Shown here: positions 42,814 to 52,181 of the stretch, in pieces
Layout of the letters: each line of letters starts with the position of its first letter
Position numbering within the stretch: position 1 is the first letter of the stretch
NCBI RefSeq assembly: GCF_900111555.1
Contig: NZ_FOHZ01000010.1
Location: 62,001-126,000, forward strand
From: Marinobacter segnicrescens
Lineage (GTDB): Bacteria > Pseudomonadota > Gammaproteobacteria > Pseudomonadales > Oleiphilaceae
Direction of reading: 5' to 3'
Length of the DNA stretch: 64,000 bases
Program-made: the position numbers and the translations under genes
Notes under the pieces: model-generated
What the model was told of the DNA's origin: nothing
The model's input: only the letters and a program-made list of their open reading frames with translations
Databases searched by the model: none

Positions 42814-44139
42814 GTGAACGCCACCGACCCACAGGCCAGCCTGCCCCGCCAGCTCTATACCATGACCTGGCCGATGCTGTTCGGCGTGTTGTCCTTGATG
42901 ACCTTCCAGCTGGCGGACAGCATCTTTATCGGTCAACTGGGCCGTGACCCGCTGGCGGCACTGGGCTTTACGGTGCCCATGCAACAGCTGATCACCGGGC
43001 TGCAAGTGGGGCTTGGCATTGCCACGACAGCGATCATTTCCCGCACCCTGGGAGCCGGGGATGAACAGCGGGCCTTCCGGCTCGCCGGCCTGGTGGTCAC
43101 AACGGGCGCCGTGCTGGTATTCATGCTGGCCCTGGCCATGTGGCTGTTGCGGGACACCATCATGACCCTGCTGGGGGCGGAGCAATCCCTGCTGCCGATG
43201 ATCCGCCTGTACTGGATGCCCTGGCTGGTCGCGGCCTGGACCGGGGCGGTGCTCTATTTTGGCTACAGCATCTGCCGGTCCCACGGGGATACCAAACTAC
43301 CCGGCCTGATGATGATGGTAGCCAGCCTGCTCAACATCGCCCTGGACCCGCTCTACATCTTTGTATTCGGTTGGGGCTTGCCGGGGGCCCCGCTGGCAAC
43401 CATCACCTCCTTCGGGGTTGGCTGCCTGGTCATCTACCCGGCCCTGCTGAAGCGGGGCTGGCTGAGTTTTGACCTCGGCACGCTGAAACTGGGCCAGTCC
43501 CTCAAGCAACTGGGCAGCATCATGGCGCCCGCCATGGTCAGCCAGCTGATGCCTCCGCTGTCCGCCATGCTGGCCACGGCGCTGGTAGCCGGATTTGGCT
43601 CCGCAGCTGTCGCTGCCTGGGGTCTGGGCACCCGGCTGGAATTCTTCTCTATCGTAGTGGTGCTGGCACTGACCATGTCCATGCCACCCATGGTGGGACG
43701 CCTGCTGGGTCAGGGAGATATCGGCACCATTCGCAAACTGGTGCGGCTTGCTGTGAGGTTCGTGGTTGTCTGGCAGCTTGGCATCGCCCTGGTGTGGCTG
43801 GCCGCATCGGGGCTGATATCAGAGCTGTTCACGTCCGACCGCGAAGTCAGCCGAGTGCTGGGGGACTATCTGTTGCGGGTCCCGCTCAGTTACAGCGGGC
43901 TTGGGGTCTGTATGCTGATGGTCTCGGTTAACAACGCCCTGGGGCTACCCATGCGGGCGCTACTGATTTCCACCCTGCGCCTGTTCGCCTGTTACCTGCC
44001 CATGCTCTGGCTCGGCGGCCAGTTCGGCGGTCTGCCGGGGCTGATGAGCGGCGCCCTGGTCGGCAACCTGATGGCCGGTACCATGGCCTACCTGCTTTAC
44101 CGGCAGGGCATCGCCCATCTCAGGCAGTCCCGGACATAG
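42814..44139 (+). CDS. MATE-family efflux transporter
   Basis: Inner-membrane exporter of 441 residues with 12 predicted helices in two repeats. The MATE features are LADSIFIGQLGRDPLAALGF near the N-terminus and the second-repeat counterpart ALVAGFGSAAVAAWGLGTRLE. Sodium- or proton-driven export of cationic drugs is typical. The frame is open far upstream, across the terminator and into the ligase gene, so the GTG at 42814 is chosen as the first start after the terminator that gives the normal length; the ribosome-binding site is weak. Confidence 0.85.
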   Translation: MNATDPQASLPRQLYTMTWPMLFGVLSLMTFQLADSIFIGQLGRDPLAALGFTVPMQQLITGLQVGLGIATTAIISRTLGAGDEQRAFRLAGLVVTTGAVLVFMLALAMWLLRDTIMTLLGAEQSLLPMIRLYWMPWLVAAWTGAVLYFGYSICRSHGDTKLPGLMMMVASLLNIALDPLYIFVFGWGLPGAPLATITSFGVGCLVIYPALLKRGWLSFDLGTLKLGQSLKQLGSIMAPAMVSQLMPPLSAMLATALVAGFGSAAVAAWGLGTRLEFFSIVVVLALTMSMPPMVGRLLGQGDIGTIRKLVRLAVRFVVVWQLGIALVWLAASGLISELFTSDREVSRVLGDYLLRVPLSYSGLGVCMLMVSVNNALGLPMRALLISTLRLFACYLPMLWLGGQFGGLPGLMSGALVGNLMAGTMAYLLYRQGIAHLRQSRT

Positions 44140-44145
44140 CGGCGC

Positions 44146-44571
44146 TCAGGAAAAACGCTCACGGAAGTAATCCGGCAGCTCCACCACCTTTTTCTGTCGG
44201 AAACTGAAGAACACAAAGCCATACTTGGCGAGGGCAACCGGCTGGCCGCTGGCTGCCTTGGTAACCCGGAACACATAGTCACCGCCATACTTGTTCAGGT
44301 CGGTCACCCCGACCTCGAAGCGCAGGATCTCCGGGAAGAAAGATTCGGACTGGTACATGGTGGCCAGGTCGGTGACCACAATACCCACACCATCCACAAT
44401 CTGCTCCTGAAGCCCCATCTTCACCATGAACTGCGCCCGGGCCTCGGACAGCATCGAAATCAGCGCATCGTTTCCCAGGTGATTGGCCCCGTTGATGTCG
44501 GTAATCCGTACCGGCATGTTGGTGGAGAAAATAAATACCTCATCGGGAAACGACAGTTTGATACGGGCCAT
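44146..44571 (-). CDS. Acyl-CoA thioesterase, 4HBT/YbgC-like
   Basis: Hot-dog fold hydrolase of 141 residues. The 4HBT active-site pattern is visible as ITDINGANHLGNDALISMLSEAR, with Asp and the HxxN pair. It converges on the MATE gene, 6 bp apart, and is divergent from the NUDIX-MBL gene. The acyl-CoA substrate cannot be read from sequence. Confidence 0.82.
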   Translation of the reverse strand: MARIKLSFPDEVFIFSTNMPVRITDINGANHLGNDALISMLSEARAQFMVKMGLQEQIVDGVGIVVTDLATMYQSESFFPEILRFEVGVTDLNKYGGDYVFRVTKAASGQPVALAKYGFVFFSFRQKKVVELPDYFRERFS

Positions 44572-44743
44572 GACACAGTAACCGGGCAGGTGGATCGAAA
44601 AAGAAGGTGCGCATCATACCCCCATGAGGCCGCCAAATCATCTGGAGCCTTCCGGCAACTTCCGTTATGTTAGGACCTATCGAATGCGCCAAAAACCATA
44701 AAAACGACCATCCCCCAAGTTGCAACAGATCAAGGTAACGCCC

Positions 44744-46387
44744 ATGCAAATCCGCCCTGCGGCCACCCTGGCCCTGACCCGGGACTCCTCTGACGGTATC
44801 CAGGTATTGCTGCTCCAGCGCACCTGGGATGCCAGCTTCATGCCCGGCTTCTACGTTTTCCCCGGAGGCGCGGTGGACGAAGCCGACCAGCGTTGCGCCG
44901 AATACCTCACCGGCGGCGATGACCGCTCGGTGAGCCATGACCTCGGCCTCGACGCGGGCGGCAGTCACTATATGATTGCTGCCATCCGGGAAAGCTTCGA
45001 GGAGGCCGGCGTCCTTCTGGCCCTGGATGACAACGGTGATTTCCTGCCCCAGGACCACCCCGTGTTCGCTGACCGCGACGCCATGATCGCCGGTGACCAG
45101 ACCCTGGCTGGCATCTGCCACCAGCACCAGTTAAGCCTGCCGGTTGACCGGCTGGCCTACCTGGCCCACTGGATCACACCGCCTGGGCCGCCCCGGCGCT
45201 TTGATACCCGCTTTTTTGTGGCAGTGATGCCGGACGGACAGACGCCTGCCCATGACCGGGTAGAAACCATTGACCACGTCTGGCTGACCCCGGAACAGGC
45301 GATGGACGAGCACCGCCAGGGTACCCGGCTGTTCGCCTCCCCCACCCTGCGGACACTGCGCATACTGGCTGGCTTCGACACCACCTCGGACCTGCTGCGC
45401 CATGCCCACTCACAGCCACCTGCGCCGGCCCCGGACAAGCCCTGGCCGGCAATGCGCCAGGGCAAGCCGGTCTCGGTGGAGCCCGGTACCCCGGCGTTCG
45501 ATGAAGTCCACAAGGTCGACCCCGAGGGCCGCGGCCACGCCCTGGCGGAAATCGTCCCCGGCGAGCCGGTCCAGCTGGCTGACGGCGTTATTCGGCTTAC
45601 CTGCCCCAACCCCGGCGCCCTGACCGGCCCTGGCACCAACAGTTACCTGCTCGGCCACCCGGGTGAGGACTGGACAGTCATCGACCCGGGCCCGGCGGAC
45701 GAATCCCATATGGCCCGCATCCTGGAAGTAACCGGTGGCCGTATCGGCCAGGTACTGGCAACCCATACCCACCCGGATCATTCCCCGGGAGCGAGCTGGC
45801 TTCGGGAGCGCACAGGGGCCCCGTTACGAGGCATGCCAGCACCGCCGGAAGACCCGATACAGGACCACGACTTCCGGCCCGATTCGGTGCCGGTGGATGG
45901 TGACCGGATCGAAACCGCCGCCGGCACTCTGAAGGTGCTGTTCACTCCCGGCCACGCGTCTAACCACCTGTGCTTCCTGCTGGAGAACGAACGCATGCTG
46001 TTCGCCGGTGACCACATCATGCAGGGCTCGACGGTGGTCATTAACCCCCCCGACGGCGATATGAAGGATTACCTGGAGTCCCTCGACCGCCTGCTGATCG
46101 AAGAGATCCGCTGGTTCGCCCCGGCCCACGGCTTTCTGATCGGCAAGGTGGAATCGGTGGTCGACTGGCTGATCACCCACCGCCTGACCCGGGAAAAGAA
46201 GATCGCCACAGCCCTGGCCGAACATGGCCCCGGCACCCTCAAGGAGCTGGTAAAACACGCCTACGATGACGTGCCAGCCAACATCCATGGCCTGGCTACC
46301 CGTTCGCTGCTTGCCCACCTGATCAAGCTGCGCAAGGAAGGCAAGGCCCGGGAAGACGGCGAGGTGTGGGCCTCACTCACCGAGTGA
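44744..46387 (+). CDS. NUDIX hydrolase-metallo-beta-lactamase fusion protein
   Basis: Two enzyme domains in one chain of 547 residues. N-terminal ~230: NUDIX of the NUDT19/RNR kind, where the box is split by an insertion (FPGGAVDEAD, then RESFEEAGVLL about 40 residues later); known relatives hydrolyse CoA and similar nucleotides. C-terminal: metallo-beta-lactamase fold of the LACTB2 kind with THTHPDHSPG (His341, His343, Asp345, His346), PGHASNH, GDHIMQG, and a winged-helix-like tail. ATG 44744 is chosen over a TTG eight codons upstream. The fusion suggests linked cleavage of CoA derivatives and thioesters or RNA; this is inference. Confidence 0.85.
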   Translation: MQIRPAATLALTRDSSDGIQVLLLQRTWDASFMPGFYVFPGGAVDEADQRCAEYLTGGDDRSVSHDLGLDAGGSHYMIAAIRESFEEAGVLLALDDNGDFLPQDHPVFADRDAMIAGDQTLAGICHQHQLSLPVDRLAYLAHWITPPGPPRRFDTRFFVAVMPDGQTPAHDRVETIDHVWLTPEQAMDEHRQGTRLFASPTLRTLRILAGFDTTSDLLRHAHSQPPAPAPDKPWPAMRQGKPVSVEPGTPAFDEVHKVDPEGRGHALAEIVPGEPVQLADGVIRLTCPNPGALTGPGTNSYLLGHPGEDWTVIDPGPADESHMARILEVTGGRIGQVLATHTHPDHSPGASWLRERTGAPLRGMPAPPEDPIQDHDFRPDSVPVDGDRIETAAGTLKVLFTPGHASNHLCFLLENERMLFAGDHIMQGSTVVINPPDGDMKDYLESLDRLLIEEIRWFAPAHGFLIGKVESVVDWLITHRLTREKKIATALAEHGPGTLKELVKHAYDDVPANIHGLATRSLLAHLIKLRKEGKAREDGEVWASLTE

Positions 46388-46632
46388 CCCGCAGCTCCGC
46401 GCCCCGCCAGCACGGCGGGTGCGCGGCGGGCAGGAAGTTCAAGAATCCTGACAATTCGTTGCAAATTCACACCCCAATTTACACCGGAACGGGGTATCAA
46501 TGGAGTGATCAGGAATCCACCAGCGAATGACAGTACGGTTAAACCTTGGTCAGACCTCTATACCACTGTTTTCGCTTTCGGTTAGCCTACGCCGTTGCCG
46601 GATTCAGCGACTGTCCACCCATGGGAGACCCG

Positions 46633-48036
46633 ATGCGCAAACGCCTGACCCAACGCTTGTTACCAGCCTTGCTGGCGGGCCTGACCCTGGCCCCGGTGGC
46701 CTGGAGTCAGTCTTCGGGAAGCGCACCGGAGCAAGAAACCACAAATCCGGCGCAAACCCGGGATGACGGGCCAGCGGTTATCGATGCGCCTGTCATTGCT
46801 TCAGTGGATGCCTCCGCCACTGCCAACGCCGAAGATGAAGAGGGAGAAGCACCCGCTGTCATCGAATTACCGGAAGACGAATCGGTGGAGGATATCGCGC
46901 CCTCCGACCAGGACATCCCCACCAGGGAAGAGCCTCCGGCAACAGCAGGCGACGCAATAGCCCCGGGCGTTACGCATGAATCCGACACCGCTGACGTTCC
47001 TGCGGTGGGTACTGCCGCAGATAATCCGCCAGGCACCGTGGAAGTCATTCCCGAGACCCACCCGGCCCAGGCAAAGCCATTCCGCCTGCTCAGCGGAGAA
47101 GTGCTGCCCGGCACCACGGCACGGCTGGCATGGTCTCCCGGCATCCAGATTGCCGGCCTGTCACAGCCCACCCCGGTGCTTGTAGTCAACGGAGACAAGC
47201 CCGGCCCGGTCATGTGCATGACCGGTGCAGTGCACGGTGACGAACTCAACGGCATCGAGATTATCCGCCGGGTCATCTACGAACTGGACCCCCGCGAACT
47301 CTCAGGCACCGTGGTAGGAATCCCCATCGTCAACCTGCAGGGTTTCCAGCAGGGCAGTCGCTACCTGGCCGACCGACGTGACCTCAACCGCTATTTCCCG
47401 GGCAGTGAAGACGGCAGCCTGGCCCACCGCATCGCCCACAGCCTGTTCGAACAGGTCATCCTTAACTGCGACATGCTGGTAGACATCCATACGGGTTCCC
47501 TCAAGCGCACCAACCTGCCCCAGCTGCGGGCGGATATGAACAATCCGGACGTGGCGGAGCTGAGCAAGGGTTTTGATTCCATGGTGGTGGTCCACAGCAG
47601 CGGCAGCGCTGGCATGCTGCGCACTGCAGCCACCGAGGCCGGCGTTCCTGCGGTCACCATGGAGGTGGGCGAGTCCATGCGCATCCAGGAAGAGCACATC
47701 GACGCCGGGGTCAACAGCCTGATCAGCCTGATGGAAAAGCAGGGCATGACCGCCCGTCTGTTCCAGTGGGGTGACCCCGAGCCGGTCTACTACCAGTCCC
47801 ACTGGGTCCGTGCCAACCAGGGCGGAATCCTGTTCAGCGACGTCAAACTGGGGGCCTATGTCACAGAAGGAACGATACTGGGAACGGTGTCCGACCCCAT
47901 CACCAACGAACAGTCGGACATCCGCGCCGATGCCGACGGCCGCATTATCGGCATGGCCGTGGACCAGGTGGTGATGGCGGGATTTGCCGCCTATCACCTG
48001 GGGTCACGGGCGGAAACCGAAGAAGAAGTGGAGTAG
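46633..48036 (+). CDS. Secreted succinylglutamate desuccinylase/aspartoacylase family protein
   Basis: Zinc carboxypeptidase-like amidohydrolase of 467 residues. A signal peptide (MRKRLTQRLLPALLAGLTLAPVAW) is followed by about 120 residues of acidic, alanine- and proline-rich low complexity, then the enzyme domain. The zinc motif is GAVHGDELNGIE with the third ligand in DIHTGS; VTMEVGES supplies the catalytic Glu region. The signal and acidic spacer imply a periplasmic or surface location, unlike cytosolic AstE. GGGAG five bases before ATG 46633. The substrate is unknown. Confidence 0.82.
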   Translation: MRKRLTQRLLPALLAGLTLAPVAWSQSSGSAPEQETTNPAQTRDDGPAVIDAPVIASVDASATANAEDEEGEAPAVIELPEDESVEDIAPSDQDIPTREEPPATAGDAIAPGVTHESDTADVPAVGTAADNPPGTVEVIPETHPAQAKPFRLLSGEVLPGTTARLAWSPGIQIAGLSQPTPVLVVNGDKPGPVMCMTGAVHGDELNGIEIIRRVIYELDPRELSGTVVGIPIVNLQGFQQGSRYLADRRDLNRYFPGSEDGSLAHRIAHSLFEQVILNCDMLVDIHTGSLKRTNLPQLRADMNNPDVAELSKGFDSMVVVHSSGSAGMLRTAATEAGVPAVTMEVGESMRIQEEHIDAGVNSLISLMEKQGMTARLFQWGDPEPVYYQSHWVRANQGGILFSDVKLGAYVTEGTILGTVSDPITNEQSDIRADADGRIIGMAVDQVVMAGFAAYHLGSRAETEEEVE

Positions 48037-48085
48037 ACTGTCGGGCCCGGTGTTCCCCTTATAGAATCGTGACGGAGCAGTACCC

Positions 48086-49018
48086 GTGGCTCGATATGCA
48101 AAGCATCCCCTGGCACTGGCTTATATCGGGCTGGTCCTGACACCCCTGTTCTGGGCCGGCAACGCCGTAGTTGCCCGGGGCGTCGTGGATGATATTCCAC
48201 CCACCTCCCTGGCGTTCTGGCGCTGGGTGCTGGCCCTGCTCATTATCCTGCCTTTCGGACTACGCGGCGTGCGACGGGAGTGGGCGGTTATCCGCGACCA
48301 CTGGCACCGTATCCTGATTCTGGCCCTGTTCAGCGTTACCGCCTTCAATACCCTGCTCTACCTGGCCGCCACGACCACAACCGCCATTAATATCGCCCTG
48401 ATCAACTCCACCATTCCGATCATGGTGGCGCTGCTGGCCTTCCTGCTGCTCGGCGAACGCACCCGGGCCATCCAGGGCCTGGGCATTGCCGTGGCCCTGG
48501 CCGGCATGTTGCTGGTAATCGGCCAGGGAACCCTTGGCCGGCTGGTGGGGCTGTCATTCTCGGTTGGGGACCTGATCATGGTTACGGCAGTGGCCAGCTG
48601 GGGCGTCTTCTCGGTGCTGTTACGACGCCTGTCCGTTCCCGTGAAAAGCCTGACCTTCCTCACCATGCAGATTGCTTTGGGCACTGCGGTGCTGGCACCG
48701 ATCTACCTTGTGGACCTGATGTTCTTCTCCGGTGGCTTCGAACTGTCCCGGACCACCCTGCCACCGCTGGTGTACGTGGCCATTTTCCCCGGCATTCTTG
48801 CCTACGCATTCTGGAACTACGGGGTACTCAACGTCGGCCCGGCAAAGTCCGCCATGTTCATGTACCTGACGCCGGTATTCGCCGCCGTGCTGGCATGGGT
48901 GTTCCTTGGCGAGCGCCTGGGCTGGTACCACCTGGCCGGCGGCGGGCTGATCCTGGTGGGACTCTGGTTCACCACCCGGAACCCGCCCATAGCCCCGGCC
49001 CGGAAAACGGCGGAGTGA
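48086..49018 (+). CDS. EamA/DMT-family transporter
   Basis: Inner-membrane protein of 310 residues with ten predicted helices in two EamA repeats (TPLFWAGNAVVARGV and FPGILAYAFWNYGVLNVGPAKSA, LGERLGWYHLAGGGLI). Such proteins export amino acids or other metabolites. The start is GTG at 48086, 49 bp after the aspartoacylase gene, with GGAG nine bases upstream. No substrate hint is visible. Confidence 0.87.
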   Translation: MARYAKHPLALAYIGLVLTPLFWAGNAVVARGVVDDIPPTSLAFWRWVLALLIILPFGLRGVRREWAVIRDHWHRILILALFSVTAFNTLLYLAATTTTAINIALINSTIPIMVALLAFLLLGERTRAIQGLGIAVALAGMLLVIGQGTLGRLVGLSFSVGDLIMVTAVASWGVFSVLLRRLSVPVKSLTFLTMQIALGTAVLAPIYLVDLMFFSGGFELSRTTLPPLVYVAIFPGILAYAFWNYGVLNVGPAKSAMFMYLTPVFAAVLAWVFLGERLGWYHLAGGGLILVGLWFTTRNPPIAPARKTAE

Positions 49019-49024
49019 CCGACC

Positions 49025-50119
49025 CTACAGCACCCGGTCAGTCTGCAGGTACTGCTCTGGCAGGGAAATACCGTCATCGTAAAGGGTGATACCGGAGCGC
49101 AGGCAAACCGACAGGTTGCGGTGGGAGGCCTCCGTGTCCTCAGGCAGCAGTTCCGCCACCGTCTGCATCTCCTCCAGCAATTCCCGCTCGGTTTCCCTCA
49201 TGCGGTCCCGGGCGAAATCGCTGATTTCCAGGCCCTGAACAATCTGGTAGCGGCCGTAATCACAGCGCACCGGGAACGAGTAGAAAATGCCCTTCTCGAT
49301 ACCATAGCTGCCGTCACTGACAATACCCATACTGACCCAGTCGTTCTCAGGGGTGCCGTTGATCCAGTCGTACATGTGATTGAGGATCGCCTGGGCGGCC
49401 GATGCGGCACTGGAATGCCCCCGGGCCTCGATAATAGCCGCCCCCCGCCTCTGGATCTTGCGGATAAACTGTTCCCGGTACCAGTGCTCATCCACCTGGG
49501 CCAGCGCAGGTTCGCCATAGATGGTGGCATGGCCCAGATCCGGGAACTGGGTTGAGGAGTGGTTGCCCCACACGGAAATACGCCGGATGCCCCTGGGGTT
49601 GGCGCCAGTGTGATTGGCAAGGATACCCCGGGTGCGGTTGTGGTCCAGCCGGGTCAGGGCCGTAAACTGGGCCGGGCTCAGATCCGGGGCGTTGCGGCTG
49701 GCAATCAGCGCATTGGTATTGGCCGGGTTACCCACCACCAATACCTTCACATCCCGGTTGGCAAACTCGTTGATGGCACGCCCCTGGCCGGCAAAGACAG
49801 GGGCGTTGGCGGTAATCAGTTCACTGCGCTCCATACCGGGCCCACGGGGACGGGCGCCAATCAGCAGCACATAGTGGGCGCCGACCACGCCATCCTCGAA
49901 GCGGTCATGCATGCTGATACTGTGCAGCAACGGGAAGGCACAGTCCTCCAGCTCCATGGCAATGCCCCGCAGGGGCTCCATCGCTCTGGGCACCTCGATA
50001 AGCTGCAGGATCACCGGCTGGTCGCGGCCAACCATCTCGCCGGCGGCAATACGGAACAGGAGGGAATGGCTGATACTGCCGGCGGCACCGGTGACAGCAA
50101 TACGCACAGGACGCTTCAT
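49025..50119 (-). CDS. mdh: Malate dehydrogenase
   Basis: Oxidises malate to oxaloacetate with NAD; 364 residues, about 35 longer than usual owing to the C-terminal end [20 protein letters not shown] and onward. It belongs to the type-2 family: [16 protein letters not shown] cofactor loop, [13 protein letters not shown] with the substrate-binding arginine, LDHNRTRGI and the catalytic His in [12 protein letters not shown]. The start at 50119 is preceded by AAGGAG. It converges with the DMT gene, 6 bp apart. Confidence 0.88.
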   Translation of the reverse strand: MKRPVRIAVTGAAGSISHSLLFRIAAGEMVGRDQPVILQLIEVPRAMEPLRGIAMELEDCAFPLLHSISMHDRFEDGVVGAHYVLLIGARPRGPGMERSELITANAPVFAGQGRAINEFANRDVKVLVVGNPANTNALIASRNAPDLSPAQFTALTRLDHNRTRGILANHTGANPRGIRRISVWGNHSSTQFPDLGHATIYGEPALAQVDEHWYREQFIRKIQRRGAAIIEARGHSSAASAAQAILNHMYDWINGTPENDWVSMGIVSDGSYGIEKGIFYSFPVRCDYGRYQIVQGLEISDFARDRMRETERELLEEMQTVAELLPEDTEASHRNLSVCLRSGITLYDDGISLPEQYLQTDRVL

Positions 50120-50210
50120 GGTCGGGCTCCTTTTGTCATGGGAGCCGCAAACCATATCAGGTTGACGCTAAAAATATGAGTCGAATTTAAAAAACGTCTA
50201 ATTAATGAAT

Positions 50211-50744
50211 TCAGCTGACTCTCGCCGCCAGTTCATCAAGTACCCGCTGGTGCAGCTCCCGGTCCCGCTCGCTGAACAACACAAAACGAATCAGCCTGAC
50301 CGACGCCAGCCGCTCCGCCTCAGCCAGCAGGGTACCGAGCGCCACCCGGGCCGCCGCCTCCATGGGATAACCAAACGCACCGGTGGACAGCGCCGGGAAG
50401 CCGATAGCGGCCAGGCCATGCTGGTCCGCCAGCTGCACCGCATTACGGTAACAGTCCGCCAGCAAAGCATCCGACGGCTCATCCACCCCATACACCGGCC
50501 CCAGGCAATGAATAATGTGACCATTGGGCAGCCCGAAGCCCTCAGTCATCACCGCCTCCCCGGGCTGAATCGGCGCCAGCGGCAAACAGGCCTCAGCCAG
50601 TTCCGGCCCTGCCGCCCGGTGAATCGCCCCGGCCACACCGCCACCGGGCATCAAACGCGCATTGGCAGCGTTGACCACCACATCCAGGTCCGGCTGGTTG
50701 GTGATGTCGCCCTGGATGCATTCGATCCTGATACGATTTTTCAT
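50211..50744 (-). CDS. Macrodomain protein, ADP-ribose-processing type
   Basis: Single macrodomain of 177 residues, similar to YmdB/MacroD hydrolases that remove ADP-ribose or act on O-acetyl-ADP-ribose. Motifs are IQGDIT, VVNAANARLMPGGGVAGAIHRAAG and the phosphate loop ALSTGAFGYPMEAAA. ATG 50744 fits the family N-terminus; ATG 50762 is an alternative, and an open upstream frame across the repeat at 50805-50912 is not real coding. No ART partner gene is adjacent. Confidence 0.87.
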   Translation of the reverse strand: MKNRIRIECIQGDITNQPDLDVVVNAANARLMPGGGVAGAIHRAAGPELAEACLPLAPIQPGEAVMTEGFGLPNGHIIHCLGPVYGVDEPSDALLADCYRNAVQLADQHGLAAIGFPALSTGAFGYPMEAAARVALGTLLAEAERLASVRLIRFVLFSERDRELHQRVLDELAARVS

Positions 50745-50804
50745 CTTGCATAAATCAACCATCATTAACCCCAGCTCTGGAGGAAGATTGCACGGAAGTC
50801 TCAC

Positions 50805-50912
50805 GCGAGATGGGGTGGGGGCTTTCGGAGCAGCGCCAGGGATGGCGCGGTCCAAGGTCGGTCCATGGATGGGCCGTGAATTGGAGCGGAGAAAGCCCCC
50901 ACCGCAGCTCGC
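50805..50912 (+). repeat. Structured repeat, copy 3
   Basis: About 108 bp. Outer arms 50805-50826 and 50891-50912 pair at 18 of 22 positions, with the innermost 12 perfect (GTGGGGGCTTTC / GAAAGCCCCCAC) and GCGAG/CTCGC at the ends. The core 50827-50890 keeps hairpin 1 (GCGCCAGGGATGGCGC), hairpin 2 (CGGTCC-ATGGAT-GGGCCG) and GTGAATTG, but the outer arms share no sequence with copies 1 and 2. It lies 84 bp past the stop of the putative ovoB gene and upstream of the macrodomain gene. Confidence 0.87.
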
Positions 50913-50927
50913 ACGCCCCCCACAGGC

Positions 50928-50960
50928 GAGTCCACTTACGGGCCGTGAATTGGAGCGAAC
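50928..50960 (+). repeat. Partial fourth copy (relic) of the structured repeat
   Basis: GAGTCCACTTACGGGCCGTG, then AATTGGAGCGA, resembles the second half of the copy 3 core (GTCCATGGATGGGCCGTGAA and on). Hairpin 1 and paired outer arms are missing, so it looks like a decayed or truncated copy. Confidence 0.6.
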
Positions 50961-50996
50961 AATACCTGGCATGGTCTGCCTCGCACGGAGTCAAAC

Positions 50997-52181
50997 TCAC
51001 TGAGAGCGTCGAGCAACCACCGCCACCTCAATTTGCTCCAACGCTCCCCGAATCACCCCCAAGGGCGACCCGATGTTCAGCCGCATAAACCCGCTACCCT
51101 GCTCCCCAAAGGTAATGCCAGGATTCATCCCAACCCCGGCCTGCTCCACCATAAACCGCTTCAGCTCCGGGTCATCCAGCTCAAGGCCCCGACAATCCAG
51201 CCAAAGTAGATAGGTCCCCTCCGGGTCCGTCACCTTTATCTCCGGCAACCGCTGCTCCACAAAGCCAAGCACAAAATCCCGGTTGCCGCGAACATAGTCC
51301 ATCATCTCCGCCAGCCACTCGCCGCCGTGGCGATAGCCCGCCTCAAAGGCCGTTACACTGAACGGATTGCACTGCACCATATGCAGCGAATCAAACACCC
51401 CGTTCAGCCGCCCCAGCAGGTCCGCCCGCTCCGACACCACCGCAGACAAACCCATGCCCGGAATATTGAACGTCTTGCTGGGCGCAACCGTCGTCAGCAG
51501 CGGATCACCCGGCTCACAGACCGCTGCCAGCATGGTGTGAGATGGCCGGTCCCGGTACACCAGGTCGGCGTGTATTTCGTCGGAAACCACCACCAGGTCG
51601 TGGCGACGGGCAATCGCCATCACGCCCTCCAGCTCCTTACGACACCACACCCGACCAACCGGGTTATGGGGTGAACACAGGAACAGCACCTTGTTGGCTG
51701 GATCGGAAGCACAGCTTTCCAGGTGTCCCAGGTCCATCTCATACCGGCCATCCCGCTCCACCAGCGGATTTTCCACCACCCGGCGACCGGCCTTGCGAAT
51801 ACTGCTGAAAAACGGCGGGTACACCGGTGGCTGGATCATGACTCCCTCGCCTGCCTCCGCAAACGCCATGGCGGCCGCATGCAGGGTCGGCACCACCCCG
51901 GGGGCCATGCGAACCCACTCCCGCTGAATGGTCCAGTCATGATGCTCCCGGAACCAGTCGATCATGGACTCGTACAGGCTGTCCGGAAACAGCGTGTAGC
52001 CATAGGCCGGATGGCGCGCCCGCGCCACCAGGGCATCGGTGACCGCCTGCGGTGCAGCAAAATCGGTATCCGCCACCCACAGGGGAATCACATCCTCCCG
52101 CCCGAACACTGCTCTGCGGGCGTCAAACTTTACGGCGCAGGTGCCCTCTCGCGAGAACACCTGGTCAAACGGATTACTCAA
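50997..52181 (-). CDS. ovoB: PLP-dependent C-S lyase of MalY/PatB type; candidate OvoB
   Basis: Fold-type-I pyridoxal-phosphate enzyme of 394 residues. Family marks are PLWVADTDFAAPQAV, PHNPVGRVW, SDEIHADLVY, the cofactor lysine in APSKTFNIPGM and RLNIGSP. It follows ovoA; the TTG start at 52181 overlaps the ovoA TGA (TTGA). In ovothiol synthesis a PLP-dependent sulfoxide lyase (OvoB) cleaves the cysteinyl-histidine sulfoxide made by OvoA, and gene position supports that role. General cystathionine beta-lyase (MetC-like) activity cannot be excluded. The TTG is chosen because the family start SNPFDQVFSREGT follows. Confidence 0.8.
   Translation of the reverse strand: MSNPFDQVFSREGTCAVKFDARRAVFGREDVIPLWVADTDFAAPQAVTDALVARARHPAYGYTLFPDSLYESMIDWFREHHDWTIQREWVRMAPGVVPTLHAAAMAFAEAGEGVMIQPPVYPPFFSSIRKAGRRVVENPLVERDGRYEMDLGHLESCASDPANKVLFLCSPHNPVGRVWCRKELEGVMAIARRHDLVVVSDEIHADLVYRDRPSHTMLAAVCEPGDPLLTTVAPSKTFNIPGMGLSAVVSERADLLGRLNGVFDSLHMVQCNPFSVTAFEAGYRHGGEWLAEMMDYVRGNRDFVLGFVEQRLPEIKVTDPEGTYLLWLDCRGLELDDPELKRFMVEQAGVGMNPGITFGEQGSGFMRLNIGSPLGVIRGALEQIEVAVVARRSQ

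Noticed and set aside
50745-50972. N-terminal extension of the macrodomain protein across repeat copy 3.
   Set aside because: The added residues are translated repeat sequence; the family begins at the ATG at 50744.
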